A DNA stretch of 34,715 bases from FEN-1297 sp046704565 (GTDB lineage Bacteria; Bacteroidota; Ignavibacteria; Ignavibacteriales; Ignavibacteriaceae), in the NCBI GenBank assembly GCA_046704565.1, contig JBJKRP010000366.1:1-34715 (forward strand). Reading direction: 5' to 3'. The notes under the pieces were generated by a model. The model was not told the origin of the DNA, made no database searches, and saw only the letters and a program-made list of their open reading frames with translations. Position numbers and translations under genes: made by a program. This document shows, piece after piece, positions 15,945-25,949 of the stretch (its first letter is position 1; the number at the start of each line of letters is the position of its first letter).

Positions 15945-18900
15945 TCAGTTAACCTGAACCTCTTCCTGTTCTTTCTGAGCTTCGTCTACAGTTTCTTCAA
16001 AAGATAAAATCATATTTTTATACTTCTTCAAACCGGTACCGGCAGGAATAAGATGTCCCATTACTACGTTCTCTTTTAATCCGAGAAGATAATCCACCTT
16101 GGCTTCGGTAGCGGCATTTGCCAAAACCTTTGTCGTTTCCTGGAAGGAAGCCGCAGAGATAAAGCTTTCCGTAGACAGTGCAGCCTGGGTAATTCCCAAA
16201 AGGATATGCTCAAACGTTGCAGGCTCTGCATCATGAGCAACTATTGTCTTTTTGCTTTTCTTCTTTAAGTCTGAGTTGATTTCTCTGAACTTGCCCTTCG
16301 GAATTAGCTGACTATCTTTATATCTTGAATCGCCTTTATCTTCAATTTTGACTAAAGCCATTACTCTGCCGTTTTCTTCGATAAATTCATTTCTATCGAC
16401 CACGTCTTCCTCTAGGAACTTAGTATCGCCGGGTGAAACGATTTTAATCTTTTGAAGCATCTGGCGTACAATAACCTCGATGTGTTTATCATTTATTTTT
16501 ACACCCTGTAGACGGTAAACATCCTGGATTTCATTCACCAGATATTCCTGAACAGCACTTGTTCCTTTTATCTTCAAAATATCATGTGGATTAATAGGAC
16601 CATCTGTTATTTTTTCACCGGCAGGGATTTCATCACCCTCCTGAACGAGAATATGTTTTCCCAACGGAACGTTATATTTCTTCTCGTCAGATTTATCAGG
16701 CGCAATAACGATAATCTCTCGAGAGCCTTTCTTTCTGGCGCCGAATTTAACCGTACCTTCTATTTCGGAAACGATAGCAGTTTCCTGGGGACTGCGAGCC
16801 TCAAATAATTCTGTTACTCTTGGGAGTCCACCGGTAATATCGCGGCTCTTTGTCTGCTGTTTCGAAATTTTTGCAAGTATAGTTCCCGCTGGAACGGGCT
16901 CTCCTTCTTCAACAGATAAATACGACCTCGTCGGAATATTGAAAGATTTTCTGTTTCCATCTTCCGATTCGATCATAATTGTCGGAGTAAGATTCTTGTC
17001 TTTCGATTCAATAACAACCTTCTGAACGTGTCCGGTTTGTTCATCAGTTACTTGCTGCAAGGTAGCGCCTTCAATCATATCGGCAAACCTTACCCGCCCG
17101 GCAACATCTGTTAAAATTACAGCATTGTAGGGGTCGTGGTTGTATAAAGCCGAATGCTTCTTAACCTGCTGCCCGTCATTAACTACAAGCTCAGCACCGT
17201 ATGGCACGTCATATTTTTTAATCTGACGGTTGTTCTCATCATATATTCCAATAACGCCTCTTCGTCCGGTTACAACTTTTACTTTGCCCATAAAATCGGA
17301 TTTCTCTACAAAGGCAATCCTTTCGAAACCGATCCGTCCGTCAACAGTTGATTCAACCTGCGACTGCGATGCAATTCTTGAGGATGTACCTCCAAGGTGG
17401 AAAGTTCTAAGTGTAAGCTGAGTACCCGGCTCGCCGATAGACTGTGCAGCAACAATTCCAACCGCTTCGCCTATTTCAACAAGCTTACCGTTAGTTAGGT
17501 TTCTGCCGTAACATTTGGCGCAAACTCCGCGCTTAGATTCACATGTAAGAACCGTTCTGATATAAACGGAGTCTATGTTTGCGTCTTCAATTTTTTCCGC
17601 AATTTCTTCGGTAATTAAATCACCTGCGGCGACAATTACTTCATCTGTCCTGGGGTCTACAACATCTTCCTGCGCAACACGACCTGTAATACGTTCTGCC
17701 AGAGGCTCTCTTTCCTGCTCAACGTCCTTTAGCGCTGTAATTTCAATACCGAGGATCGTACCGCAGTCTTCCTCCCTGATGATAACATCCTGAGAAACGT
17801 CGACTAATCTTCTTGTCAAATAACCGGCATCTGCCGTTTTAAGAGCTGTATCGGCAAGACCCTTTCTTGCACCGTGCGTCGAGATAAAATATTCAAGAAC
17901 CGACAAGCCTTCCTTAAAGTTTGCAACAATCGGGTTCTCGATAATTTCACCCGCTTGACCCGACAGGCTCTTCTGCGGCTTCATCATCAATCCGCGCATG
18001 CCTGCAAGCTGACGTACCTGTTCTTGCGAACCTCTTGCACCGGAGTCAACCATCATGTGCAGCGAGTTAAAACCGTTGTCGGTCACTCTGATTTTATCCA
18101 TCAGCACGCGGGCAACGTCGTTTGTCGTATGCGTCCAGACGTCGATAATCTTATTATAACGTTCGGCATCGGTAATAACACCTTGCTCATGTTCGTTAAG
18201 AATACCTTCAACTTTCTTGTTCGCCTTTTGAATAAGATTTTCTTTCTCTTCAGGAATAATCATATCTGCATAGCTGACCGAAAGTCCGCCGGCAGTTGAA
18301 TACCTGAATCCTGTATCCTTCAAGTCATCAAGGAATTTGGCTGTTACCTTGTTGCCAAGCTTCATAAACATTTGACCGATAAATCCACCGAATGTCTTCT
18401 TAATAAGAAGCTGGTTGAAGTAGCCCATTTCCTTCGGCACAATCCGGTTGAACATCACTCTTCCGGTGGTTGTATCAATCATCTTGCCGTCAATTCTTAC
18501 CTTAATCTTTGCATGAAGACCAATTACTTTAGAATTGTATGCAATAATTACTTCTTCTGAAGAACCGAAGATCATTCCTTCGCCTTTATCTCCATCTCTT
18601 ACCTTTGTAAGATAGTAACAGCCTAATACAATGTCCTGGGTAGGAACGACAATCGGGCTTCCGTTTTGGGGAGAAAGGATGTTGTGGCTGCTTAACATTA
18701 AAAGCGAAGCTTCCAACTGGGCTTCATAAGAAAGCGGAACGTGAACCGCCATCTGGTCGCCGTCAAAGTCTGCGTTAAAAGCCGTACATACCATCGGATG
18801 AAGCTGGATCGCCCGACCGTCAATCAGTATCGGCTGGAACGCCTGGATGCCAAGTCTATGCAGCGTAGGCGCGCGGTTCAACAACACTGGATGACCGTCT

Positions 18901-20180
18901 ATGACCTTTTCAAGTATCTCCCAGATGATCGGGTCTTTCCTGTCGACAACTTTCCTTGCACTCTTAACAGTTTTGTTATGACCTCTTTCAATCAATTTTC
19001 TAATAATGAAAGGCTTAAACAATTCCACAGCCATATCTTTTGGAAGACCGCATTGATGCAGCTTCAACTCAGGACCAACCACAATAACCGAACGACCTGA
19101 ATAGTCAACTCTCTTTCCGAGAAGGTTCTGGCGGAACCGTCCTTGTTTCCCTTTAAGCATATCGCTTAAAGATTTCAAAGGTCTGTTGTTATCGCTTCTA
19201 ACCGCACTGCCGCGGCGCGAGTTATCGAACAGAGCATCAACAGATTCCTGAAGCATTCTCTTTTCATTACGAAGAATGACTTCCGGCGCTTTAATATCAA
19301 TCAATCTCTTAAGGCGGTTGTTTCTAATTATAACTCTTCTGTAAAGATCGTTCAAATCGCTTGTTGCGAATCTTCCGCCTTCAAGCGGGACAAGAGGTCT
19401 TAATTCCGGCGGGATAACCGGTATATAATTTAAAACCATCCATTCCGGTTTGTTTACAGGCTTTCCTTCTTCTTCTTTAAATGATTCTAAAACTCTCAGC
19501 CTCTTGAGCAAATCCTGTTTCTTTTGCTGCGAAGTTTCAATTTGAAGCTGATCTCTTAGCTCCTTGGAAAGTTTCTCAACATTTGTTTTCTTCAAAAGTT
19601 CTTTGACAGCATCGCCGCCGATCCTTGCGACGAACTTTTTGGGATCTTCATCCTCAAGCTTTTCATTTCCCTGTGGAAGTGAATTTAAAACTTCGAAGTA
19701 CTGATCCTCGGAAACCAGGTCCAACCTATTTAAACCTGTAGGTCCGGGATTTATTACTACATACGATTCATAATAAATAATTTTTTCGAGTTCCTTCAAG
19801 CTAAGACCGATAATATTCCCGATCTTAGAAGGCTGCGCTCTAAAAAACCAGATGTGGACAATGGGAACAGCAAGACCAATGTGCCCCATTCTCTCGCGTC
19901 GCACACTCTTCTGTGTAACTTCAACTCCGCATCTATCGCAGATGATTCCCTTGTATCTTATTCTTTTATATTTGCCGCAGAAGCATTCCCAGTCGCGGGT
20001 CGGACCAAAAATCTTCTCGCAGAACAATCCGTCCTTTTCCGGGCGGAACGATCTGTAATTTATTGTTTCCGGCTTTGTTACTTCACCGTATGATCTTGAC
20101 AGAATATCGTCAGGGCTTGCTAAGCCGATTCTGATACTGTTTATATCACGCATCGCATTTTCTTGAACTCTAAATGGCAT
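15945..20180 (-). CDS. rpoC: DNA-directed RNA polymerase subunit beta'
   Basis: Catalytic clamp subunit of RNA polymerase. Starting at the ATG at 20180 (MPFRVQENAMRDINSIRIGLA) the protein has 1411 residues. That ATG has AGGAG seven bases upstream; an in-frame longer reading to 20258 would only translate a hairpin element and is rejected. It contains the N-terminal zinc ribbon (CFCG and CDRCGVEV), the Mg-binding NADFDGD at 469-475, and the second zinc site with Cys880, 887 and 890 plus an earlier Cys in EEDCGT. Ends with an acidic EAQKEQEEVQVN tail. It follows rpoB by 83 bases. Confidence 0.98.
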   Translation of the reverse strand: MPFRVQENAMRDINSIRIGLASPDDILSRSYGEVTKPETINYRSFRPEKDGLFCEKIFGPTRDWECFCGKYKRIRYKGIICDRCGVEVTQKSVRRERMGHIGLAVPIVHIWFFRAQPSKIGNIIGLSLKELEKIIYYESYVVINPGPTGLNRLDLVSEDQYFEVLNSLPQGNEKLEDEDPKKFVARIGGDAVKELLKKTNVEKLSKELRDQLQIETSQQKKQDLLKRLRVLESFKEEEGKPVNKPEWMVLNYIPVIPPELRPLVPLEGGRFATSDLNDLYRRVIIRNNRLKRLIDIKAPEVILRNEKRMLQESVDALFDNSRRGSAVRSDNNRPLKSLSDMLKGKQGRFRQNLLGKRVDYSGRSVIVVGPELKLHQCGLPKDMAVELFKPFIIRKLIERGHNKTVKSARKVVDRKDPIIWEILEKVIDGHPVLLNRAPTLHRLGIQAFQPILIDGRAIQLHPMVCTAFNADFDGDQMAVHVPLSYEAQLEASLLMLSSHNILSPQNGSPIVVPTQDIVLGCYYLTKVRDGDKGEGMIFGSSEEVIIAYNSKVIGLHAKIKVRIDGKMIDTTTGRVMFNRIVPKEMGYFNQLLIKKTFGGFIGQMFMKLGNKVTAKFLDDLKDTGFRYSTAGGLSVSYADMIIPEEKENLIQKANKKVEGILNEHEQGVITDAERYNKIIDVWTHTTNDVARVLMDKIRVTDNGFNSLHMMVDSGARGSQEQVRQLAGMRGLMMKPQKSLSGQAGEIIENPIVANFKEGLSVLEYFISTHGARKGLADTALKTADAGYLTRRLVDVSQDVIIREEDCGTILGIEITALKDVEQEREPLAERITGRVAQEDVVDPRTDEVIVAAGDLITEEIAEKIEDANIDSVYIRTVLTCESKRGVCAKCYGRNLTNGKLVEIGEAVGIVAAQSIGEPGTQLTLRTFHLGGTSSRIASQSQVESTVDGRIGFERIAFVEKSDFMGKVKVVTGRRGVIGIYDENNRQIKKYDVPYGAELVVNDGQQVKKHSALYNHDPYNAVILTDVAGRVRFADMIEGATLQQVTDEQTGHVQKVVIESKDKNLTPTIMIESEDGNRKSFNIPTRSYLSVEEGEPVPAGTILAKISKQQTKSRDITGGLPRVTELFEARSPQETAIVSEIEGTVKFGARKKGSREIIVIAPDKSDEKKYNVPLGKHILVQEGDEIPAGEKITDGPINPHDILKIKGTSAVQEYLVNEIQDVYRLQGVKINDKHIEVIVRQMLQKIKIVSPGDTKFLEEDVVDRNEFIEENGRVMALVKIEDKGDSRYKDSQLIPKGKFREINSDLKKKSKKTIVAHDAEPATFEHILLGITQAALSTESFISAASFQETTKVLANAATEAKVDYLLGLKENVVMGHLIPAGTGLKKYKNMILSFEETVDEAQKEQEEVQVN

Positions 20181-20213
20181 TTTACATCTCCTAAAATCTA
20201 AGTGAAAAAATCT

Positions 20214-20248
20214 TCCCGATTCAGCTTGCCGTCGGCAGGCTGTCGGGA
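20214..20248 (-). repeat. Palindromic element between rpoB and rpoC
   Basis: An imperfect 35-base inverted repeat: TCCCGA (20214-20219) with TCGGGA (20243-20248), CAGC with GCTG, then TGCCG-T-CGGCA at the tip. Three nested stems with one mismatch and a two-base bulge. It lies in the 83-base rpoB-rpoC gap, has no U tract, and resembles a dispersed palindromic repeat more than a terminator. Its outer arms match those of the palindromes inside the tRNA-Trp copies. Confidence 0.7.
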
Positions 20249-20263
20249 GTTGCTTCAATTGTG

Positions 20264-23200
20264 CTAATTAATTTTTATATCAAGACCGAGACCTTGAAGC
20301 TCCTTAATCAACACATTGAACGATTCAGGAATATTCGGTTCCTGTAAGTTTTCACCTTTAACTACTGCTTCATATACTTTTGCTCTACCTGCAACATCGT
20401 CGCTTTTTACTGTAAGAATTTCCTGGAGGATGTTAGCGGCGCCGTAACCTTCCAGTGCCCATACCTCCATTTCTCCGAACCTCTGACCGCCGAACTGAGC
20501 CTTGCCTCCAAGCGGCTGCTGCGTAATCAAAGAGTAAGGTCCTATTGACCTTGCATGGATTTTGTCATCTACAAGGTGGCTTAGCTTAAGCATGTAGATG
20601 TACCCGCAGGTAACTTTTTGATGGAACCTGTCGCCGGAACGACCATCAATCAATTCTGTCTTGCTGCCTCTTTCCAATCCGGCTTTCTCAAGCCAGCCGT
20701 CAACATCTTCCATCTTTGCACCGTCGAAAATCGGGGTTGCAAACTTTAGCCCGAGTATCTTACCAGCCCAGCCGAGAGCTGTTTCATAAAGCTGACCGAG
20801 GTTCATACGGGAAGGTACTCCAAGCGGATTAAGAACTATATCCACAGGAGTTCCGTTTGGCAAGAAAGGCATATCTTCTTGCGGAACAATTTTGGCAACC
20901 ACACCTTTGTTGCCATGCCGTCCAGCCATTTTATCTCCTACCGAAAGCTTGCGCTTCTTTGCAACATAAACTTTTGCAAGCTGGACAATTCCGGGAGGCA
21001 GCTCATCTCCGCTGGAAATTTTGATCTTTTCTCTCTTATAATCTTCTTCAATATCCGAAAGGATATCAAAGTAATTTTTGTAAAGAGTCTTGATAAGATT
21101 GTTTGTTCTCTTTGTCTCAAACCAATCAAGAGTATAATCAAGCTTTGTTACGTCTTCCATAGAAGAGAACGTCGACTCTTTAATTGAAGTTCCGCTTCGC
21201 AAGACAATGCTTCCGTCAAGATCACGGATACCGGTAGTGGTCTCGCCCTCGCAAATCTTTGTTAATTTCTGAACGAGTCTTTCGTAATGCTCGGTCTGGT
21301 TCTGCTTATGCTGGGCTTCAAGATTATCCATCAGTTTCTTTTCCTGGCGCTTTGCTTCGGCATCTCTTTTCTTGCGGCTGAAAAGCCTCGTCTTGATAAC
21401 GACGCCTTTAATTCCGGGAGGCGCTTTTAGCGAAGCTTCCTTAACGTCGCCGGCTTTGTCTCCGAATATCGCACGCAGCAATTTCTCTTCCGGCGTCGGA
21501 TCGGTCTCGCCTTTCGGAGTAATCTTTCCGATAAGTATAACGCCTTCTTTAACCTCGGCGCCTTCGCGTATAATTCCGTTTTCGTCGAGGTTCCTTACGG
21601 CTTCCTCGCTTACGTTTGGAATCTCGCGCGTAAGTTCTTCCTCGCCCCGCTTGGTTTCCCTTACCTGAAGCTCGAATTCCTCAATATGAATTGAAGTATA
21701 AACGTCTTCGCTTACAACCTTTTCGCTAATAATAATAGCATCTTCAAAGTTGTAGCCGCGCCAGGGCATGAATGCTACCAGTACGTTTCTTCCAAGCGCC
21801 AGCTCACCGTGATCGGTTGAGCAGCCGTCTGCAATAACTTCACCTTTTGCTACCCGTTGCCCTTGAGTAACAATAGGTCTCTGGTTAACAGAAGTTTCCT
21901 GGTTGGTGCCGTGAAATTTCGTTAACCTGTATGTTGTTCTCCGGACATCGTTAAAGCTTGTAAGAGCTTCAATGCTGTTCGGGCTAATATCATATTTTAC
22001 TACTACCTGATTTGCGTCAACGCTTTCGATAACGCCGTTGTCTTCGGCAACAATTACTGCACGGGAATTTGTTGCAACTTTCCCTTCAAGACCTGTACCT
22101 ACAATCGGTGCCTCAGGTCTGAGCAAAGGAACTGCCTGGCGCTGCATGTTTGAACCCATCAAAGCTCTGTTTGCATCGTCGTGTTCAAGGAACGGAATTA
22201 AAGCTGCGGCAGCACTTACAATTTGCGCCGGCGCAACATCCATATATTGAATATGATCCGGAGTAATAATCGGAAACTCACCTTTGAACCTTGACTTTAC
22301 TCTTTCCTGTACAAACTTTCCTTGCTCGGTCAACTGGGCATTCGCTTGAGCTATAGTAAATAAGTCTTCCTGCTCTGCAGTAAGGAATTCAACCTGATCA
22401 GTTACTTTGCCGCGCTCGACCTTGCGGTAAGGAGTTTCCAAAAATCCGTAGCGGTTCACACGCGCATAAATAGTTAATGAAGAAATAAGACCTATATTCG
22501 GACCTTCCGGGGTCTCAATCGGGCATAAGCGTCCGTAATGAGTATAGTGAACGTCGCGGACTTCAAATCCGGCTCTCTCTCTTGTAAGACCGCCCGGTCC
22601 TAAAGCAGACATTCTTCTTTTATGGGTCAGTTCTGCCAGCGGATTTGTCTGATCCATAAACTGTGAAAGCTGGTTTGTACCGAAGAACGCATTTATAACG
22701 CTGCTTATGGTTCTTGCGTTTACAAGATCCTGCGGCGTAAAGCTTTCGGTATCGCGCCTGTTCATTCTTTCTTTAATTGTACGAGCCATACGCGACATAC
22801 CAACGTTGAACTGCTGTCCAAGCTGCTCGCCGACAGTCCTAATCCTCCTATTGCCCAAATGGTCAATATCATCAACAGATTCGGCGCCGTTGCGAAGCTT
22901 GATAATGTATTTCATAATTTCAATTATATCTTCAACAGTAAGAACTGTTACGTTCTCCGCAATACTAAGCTTAAGCTTATCGTTCATCCTATGACGACCG
23001 ACTTCGCCAAGATCATATCTCTTATCATTAAAGAAAAGCTTGTCGATTAAACCTTGAGCAGTATCCAGATCAGGAGCCTCACCGGAACGCAACTGCCGGT
23101 AAATAGAAAAGAGTGCTTCCTCCTTGGTGCTTGAAGTATCCTTGCGCAGAGTATTCACGATTAAATCCAGATCCGCCGAGGTAGAAGAGCTAATAAATTT

Positions 23201-24025
23201 CAGCTTCTCAACATCAGCTTCTTTCAATCGCTCAATATCTTCTTCCGAAAGAACGCTGTCTCTTGTTAAAAATATTTCGCCGGTCGACATATCGAACACG
23301 TCGCTCGCAATTGTTCTGCCTACGTATGTTTCAATCTTTACTTTTTTAACGGCAACTTCTTCAACAAGGTCGAATAGATTCAATATCTGTTCATCGGAAG
23401 CATAGCCAAGAGCGCGCAATAAAGTTGTAGCAGGGAATTTCTTTCTGCGGTCGATATAAACATACATTACGTAGTTAATATCGGTAGCAAACTCAACCCA
23501 TGAGCCTCTAAGCGGGATAATTCTTGCCGAATAAATCGGAGTGCCGTTCGGGTGGACAGTCTGAGCAAAAGCAACACCTGGCGATCTATGCAACTGTGAA
23601 ACGACAACTCTCTCGGCTCCATTAATAATGAACGTTCCTTTTTCAGTCATAAAAGGAAGGTTGCCGAGATACACTTCCTGTTCTACGCTGTTTACAAATT
23701 CCTGCGTTTCAGGATCTTTGGTTGAAAGCCGCAGCTTTCCCTTTAAAGGTGCAGCAAAAGTTAAGCCTCTCTCAAGGCATTCATGCACGCTGAAGCGCGG
23801 CTTTTCAATATAATATTCAATATAGTCCAGCCTGTAGTTTTCCTTATTATCGAAAATAGGGAAATTGGTCGTGAAGACCTGCTGAAGACCTTTGCTCTCT
23901 CTTTTATTGGGTGGAGTTTTTAACTGAACGAATTCCTCGAATGCAGCGGTCTGAATATCCAGCAAATCTGGAGCTTCGACTACAGAAGAAATTCTGCTAA
24001 AGGAAATTCTATTATTATTTTCCAA
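20264..24025 (-). CDS. rpoB: DNA-directed RNA polymerase subunit beta
   Basis: Beta subunit, 1253 residues. The rifampicin pocket SQFMDQTNPLAELTHKRR is wild type at the positions matching E. coli Q513, D516, H526 and S531 (here Q455, D458, H468, S473), so rifampicin sensitivity is expected. Other landmarks are PIETPEGPNIGL, GRNVLVAFMPWRGYNFEDAI, KMAGRHGNKGV and the C-terminal GGQRFGEMEVWALEGYGA. The start is TTG with GGAGG five bases upstream. An attenuator-like terminator separates it from rplL. Confidence 0.98.
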   Translation of the reverse strand: MENNNRISFSRISSVVEAPDLLDIQTAAFEEFVQLKTPPNKRESKGLQQVFTTNFPIFDNKENYRLDYIEYYIEKPRFSVHECLERGLTFAAPLKGKLRLSTKDPETQEFVNSVEQEVYLGNLPFMTEKGTFIINGAERVVVSQLHRSPGVAFAQTVHPNGTPIYSARIIPLRGSWVEFATDINYVMYVYIDRRKKFPATTLLRALGYASDEQILNLFDLVEEVAVKKVKIETYVGRTIASDVFDMSTGEIFLTRDSVLSEEDIERLKEADVEKLKFISSSTSADLDLIVNTLRKDTSSTKEEALFSIYRQLRSGEAPDLDTAQGLIDKLFFNDKRYDLGEVGRHRMNDKLKLSIAENVTVLTVEDIIEIMKYIIKLRNGAESVDDIDHLGNRRIRTVGEQLGQQFNVGMSRMARTIKERMNRRDTESFTPQDLVNARTISSVINAFFGTNQLSQFMDQTNPLAELTHKRRMSALGPGGLTRERAGFEVRDVHYTHYGRLCPIETPEGPNIGLISSLTIYARVNRYGFLETPYRKVERGKVTDQVEFLTAEQEDLFTIAQANAQLTEQGKFVQERVKSRFKGEFPIITPDHIQYMDVAPAQIVSAAAALIPFLEHDDANRALMGSNMQRQAVPLLRPEAPIVGTGLEGKVATNSRAVIVAEDNGVIESVDANQVVVKYDISPNSIEALTSFNDVRRTTYRLTKFHGTNQETSVNQRPIVTQGQRVAKGEVIADGCSTDHGELALGRNVLVAFMPWRGYNFEDAIIISEKVVSEDVYTSIHIEEFELQVRETKRGEEELTREIPNVSEEAVRNLDENGIIREGAEVKEGVILIGKITPKGETDPTPEEKLLRAIFGDKAGDVKEASLKAPPGIKGVVIKTRLFSRKKRDAEAKRQEKKLMDNLEAQHKQNQTEHYERLVQKLTKICEGETTTGIRDLDGSIVLRSGTSIKESTFSSMEDVTKLDYTLDWFETKRTNNLIKTLYKNYFDILSDIEEDYKREKIKISSGDELPPGIVQLAKVYVAKKRKLSVGDKMAGRHGNKGVVAKIVPQEDMPFLPNGTPVDIVLNPLGVPSRMNLGQLYETALGWAGKILGLKFATPIFDGAKMEDVDGWLEKAGLERGSKTELIDGRSGDRFHQKVTCGYIYMLKLSHLVDDKIHARSIGPYSLITQQPLGGKAQFGGQRFGEMEVWALEGYGAANILQEILTVKSDDVAGRAKVYEAVVKGENLQEPNIPESFNVLIKELQGLGLDIKIN

Positions 24026-24110
24026 TTTAACCTCCGGTTAATTTACTAATTCTTTTCAAAGCTAACACAAAACAACGGTACCAGAACCATCTTACCAATC
24101 CGGCAAGAAT

Positions 24111-24146
24111 AAAAAGCGATCCCGATGACAACCGGGACCACTTTTT
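24111..24146 (-). terminator. Terminator or attenuator between rplL and rpoB
   Basis: The minus transcript folds into a 16-bp stem with loop UGUC, starting AAAAAGUGGUCCCGG and ending in CUUUUU. Several pairs are G-U and are valid only in RNA from the minus strand, which supports function on that strand. It starts about 24 bases after rplL. In E. coli a partial terminator at the same place lowers rpoBC expression relative to L7/L12; the same role is inferred here. Confidence 0.85.
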
Positions 24147-24169
24147 ATAATCATCTTTAAATCAAAAGA

Positions 24170-24550
24170 CTATTTTACTTCAACAGTAGCGCCGGCTTCT
24201 TCAAATTCTTTTTTCAGCTTTTCAGCTTCGTCTTTGGAGATAGCTTCTTTAACAGTTTTAGGTGCGCCGTCCACAAGGTCTTTAGCTTCTTTTAAGCCTA
24301 AACCTGTGTGGGCTCTAACAACTTTAATAACGTTAATTTTCTTTTCGCCTGCGGCTTTAAGAATAACATCGAATTCGGTCTTCTCTTCAGCCGGGGCTGC
24401 TGCGCCTGCTGCCGGAGCGCCGCCTGCTACTACAACCGGAGCTGCTGCCGTTACGCCAAACTCATCTTCCAATGCTTTCTTTAACTCGGATGCTTCTACA
24501 AGAGAAAGTCCTTTTATCTTCTCTACTAATTCAGTTACTTTTTCTGACAT
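24170..24550 (-). CDS. rplL: 50S ribosomal protein L7/L12 (bL12)
   Basis: Multicopy stalk protein that recruits translation GTPases. The 126 residues have the dimerising N-terminal domain (VTELVEKIKGLSLVEASEL), an Ala/Gly/Pro hinge (about 36-55) and the C-terminal domain with KINVIKVVRAHTGLGLKEAKDLVDGAPKTVKE. Acidic overall, as expected. AGGAG precedes the ATG. Confidence 0.99.
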   Translation of the reverse strand: MSEKVTELVEKIKGLSLVEASELKKALEDEFGVTAAAPVVVAGGAPAAGAAAPAEEKTEFDVILKAAGEKKINVIKVVRAHTGLGLKEAKDLVDGAPKTVKEAISKDEAEKLKKEFEEAGATVEVK

Positions 24551-24589
24551 TTTATTTTTCTCCTAAAAAAAATTTCTTGTTAAAATTTA

Positions 24590-25111
24590 TTATGCTGCTT
24601 TCTTTTTTCCGATCTCGTCGATGACACTGACAAGTTCTCTCATAACAGCATTGATAGCGCCGACAATTCCCGACGCAGGTGCATTTATACTGCCTAAGAT
24701 GCCTGCAACAACTTCCTTTTTAGTCGGAAGCGAAGCCAATACAGCCAACTGATCGCCTGCGTAATACTGGTCTTCGATGTAGCAAGCCTTTAAGGCTAAC
24801 TTCTGTTTATCATCAAAATATTTTTTGATGATCTTTGCCGGTGCAACAGGGTTATCAGAAGCAAAAACATAACCAGTCATACCAACAAGGTGGTCTGCAA
24901 GCTTATCGTACTTACCGGCTTCGTTTATGGCGCGCTTGAATAAAGTATTCTTAATAACTTTATACTTCACGCCTTCTTTCCGGAAGTTATTCCGGATCTC
25001 GCTTATATCAGCAACATTGATTCCGGTATAATCAGTAAGATAGATTGCAGACGAATTTTCGACCATCTCTTTTACTTCGGAGATGACATCTGCTTTTTCG
25101 TTCTTATTCAT
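24590..25111 (-). CDS. rplJ: 50S ribosomal protein L10 (uL10)
   Basis: Base of the L7/L12 stalk. The start at 25111 (MNKNEKADVISEVKEMV) is chosen for the GGGAG just upstream and for family fit; an ATG five codons earlier has no ribosome site. The 173 residues hold the rRNA-binding N-terminal domain (YLTDYTGINVADISEIRNNFRK) and the C-terminal helix region where L12 dimers bind. A structured leader precedes it. Confidence 0.97.
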   Translation of the reverse strand: MNKNEKADVISEVKEMVENSSAIYLTDYTGINVADISEIRNNFRKEGVKYKVIKNTLFKRAINEAGKYDKLADHLVGMTGYVFASDNPVAPAKIIKKYFDDKQKLALKACYIEDQYYAGDQLAVLASLPTKKEVVAGILGSINAPASGIVGAINAVMRELVSVIDEIGKKKAA

Positions 25112-25141
25112 TTTTCTCCCATACAAGGTTTTATTTTATTA

Positions 25142-25193
25142 GCCCCGGTACCCGGGACCTGAAGCATTGTTTTAGCCCGTTTACTTTCGGGCT
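25142..25193 (-). promoter_or_regulatory. Hairpin leader of rplJ (possible L10 autoregulation)
   Basis: The 104 bases between rplA and rplJ form two minus-strand hairpins: AGCCCG/CGGGCT with an 8-base loop (25174-25193) and GTCCCGG-GTA-CCGGGGC (25142-25158). In other bacteria L10 (with L12) binds its own leader at this site. Placement supports that role; the conserved L10-binding core was not verified. Confidence 0.45.
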
Positions 25194-25215
25194 TTGTGTA
25201 TGAGTGCGTAATCTC

Positions 25216-25911
25216 TTAATGTACCGCTATTTCGTCTCTGGAAATCTTAAGTCCCGGACCCATCGTGCTGGATAGATAAAGACTCTTAACATATTGACCT
25301 TTAGACGAAGCTGGTTTCAATTTGACAATTGTATTTAAAAAGGCTTTTGCGTTTTCCGTAAGCTTGTCAACTTCAAAATTCAATTTTCCCAATGAAGTAT
25401 GTACAATACCGGCTTTCTCAACGCGGAACTCAATCTTACCGGCTTTTACTTCCTTAACAGCTTTGGCAACATCCATAGTAACCGTCCCGCTCTTGGGATT
25501 AGGCATCAAGCCTTTGGGACCAAGTACACGTCCAAGTTTTCCGAGTTCGCCCATAGAATCGGGCGTTGCTATAATTACATCGGTATCTGCCCAGCCGCCT
25601 TTTATCTTTTCAAGATATTCTTCGAAGCCGGCATAATCGGCTCCGGCGTCAAGCGCTTCCTGCGCTTTTGAGCCTCTTCCTATAACCAAAACTCTTACCG
25701 TCTTACCCGTACCGTTAGGCAGCGATACCGTTCCACGCACCATCTGATCGGCATGACGCGGATCGACGCCAAATCTAATCGCGCAGTCAAGAGTCTCTAC
25801 AAATTTTACTTTCGATTGTTCCTTCAGAATCTTGATTGCCTCTTCCAGGGTATATTCTTTTGATTTATCAAAAGCCTTTACAATCTCTTTATTTCTTTTA
25901 GACTTCTGCAT
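25216..25911 (-). CDS. rplA: 50S ribosomal protein L1 (uL1)
   Basis: Mobile L1 stalk protein that helps release E-site tRNA. The 231 residues include FVETLDCAIRFGVDPRHADQMVRGTVSLPNGTGK and the signature GRVLGPKGLMPNPKSGTVT (about 126-144). AAGGA lies upstream of the ATG. It follows rplK by 38 bases. In E. coli L1 represses rplKA; no site was identified in the 28-base rplK leader. Confidence 0.98.
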   Translation of the reverse strand: MQKSKRNKEIVKAFDKSKEYTLEEAIKILKEQSKVKFVETLDCAIRFGVDPRHADQMVRGTVSLPNGTGKTVRVLVIGRGSKAQEALDAGADYAGFEEYLEKIKGGWADTDVIIATPDSMGELGKLGRVLGPKGLMPNPKSGTVTMDVAKAVKEVKAGKIEFRVEKAGIVHTSLGKLNFEVDKLTENAKAFLNTIVKLKPASSKGQYVKSLYLSSTMGPGLKISRDEIAVH

Positions 25912-25949
25912 ATGACTTTTCCTTAAAAACTTTTTCTTTGAATTTCTTA

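Noticed and set aside
20181..20258. N-terminal extension of rpoC
   Set aside because: The extra 26 codons translate the palindromic element; the ATG at 20180 has AGGAG at the right distance and fits RpoC N-termini.
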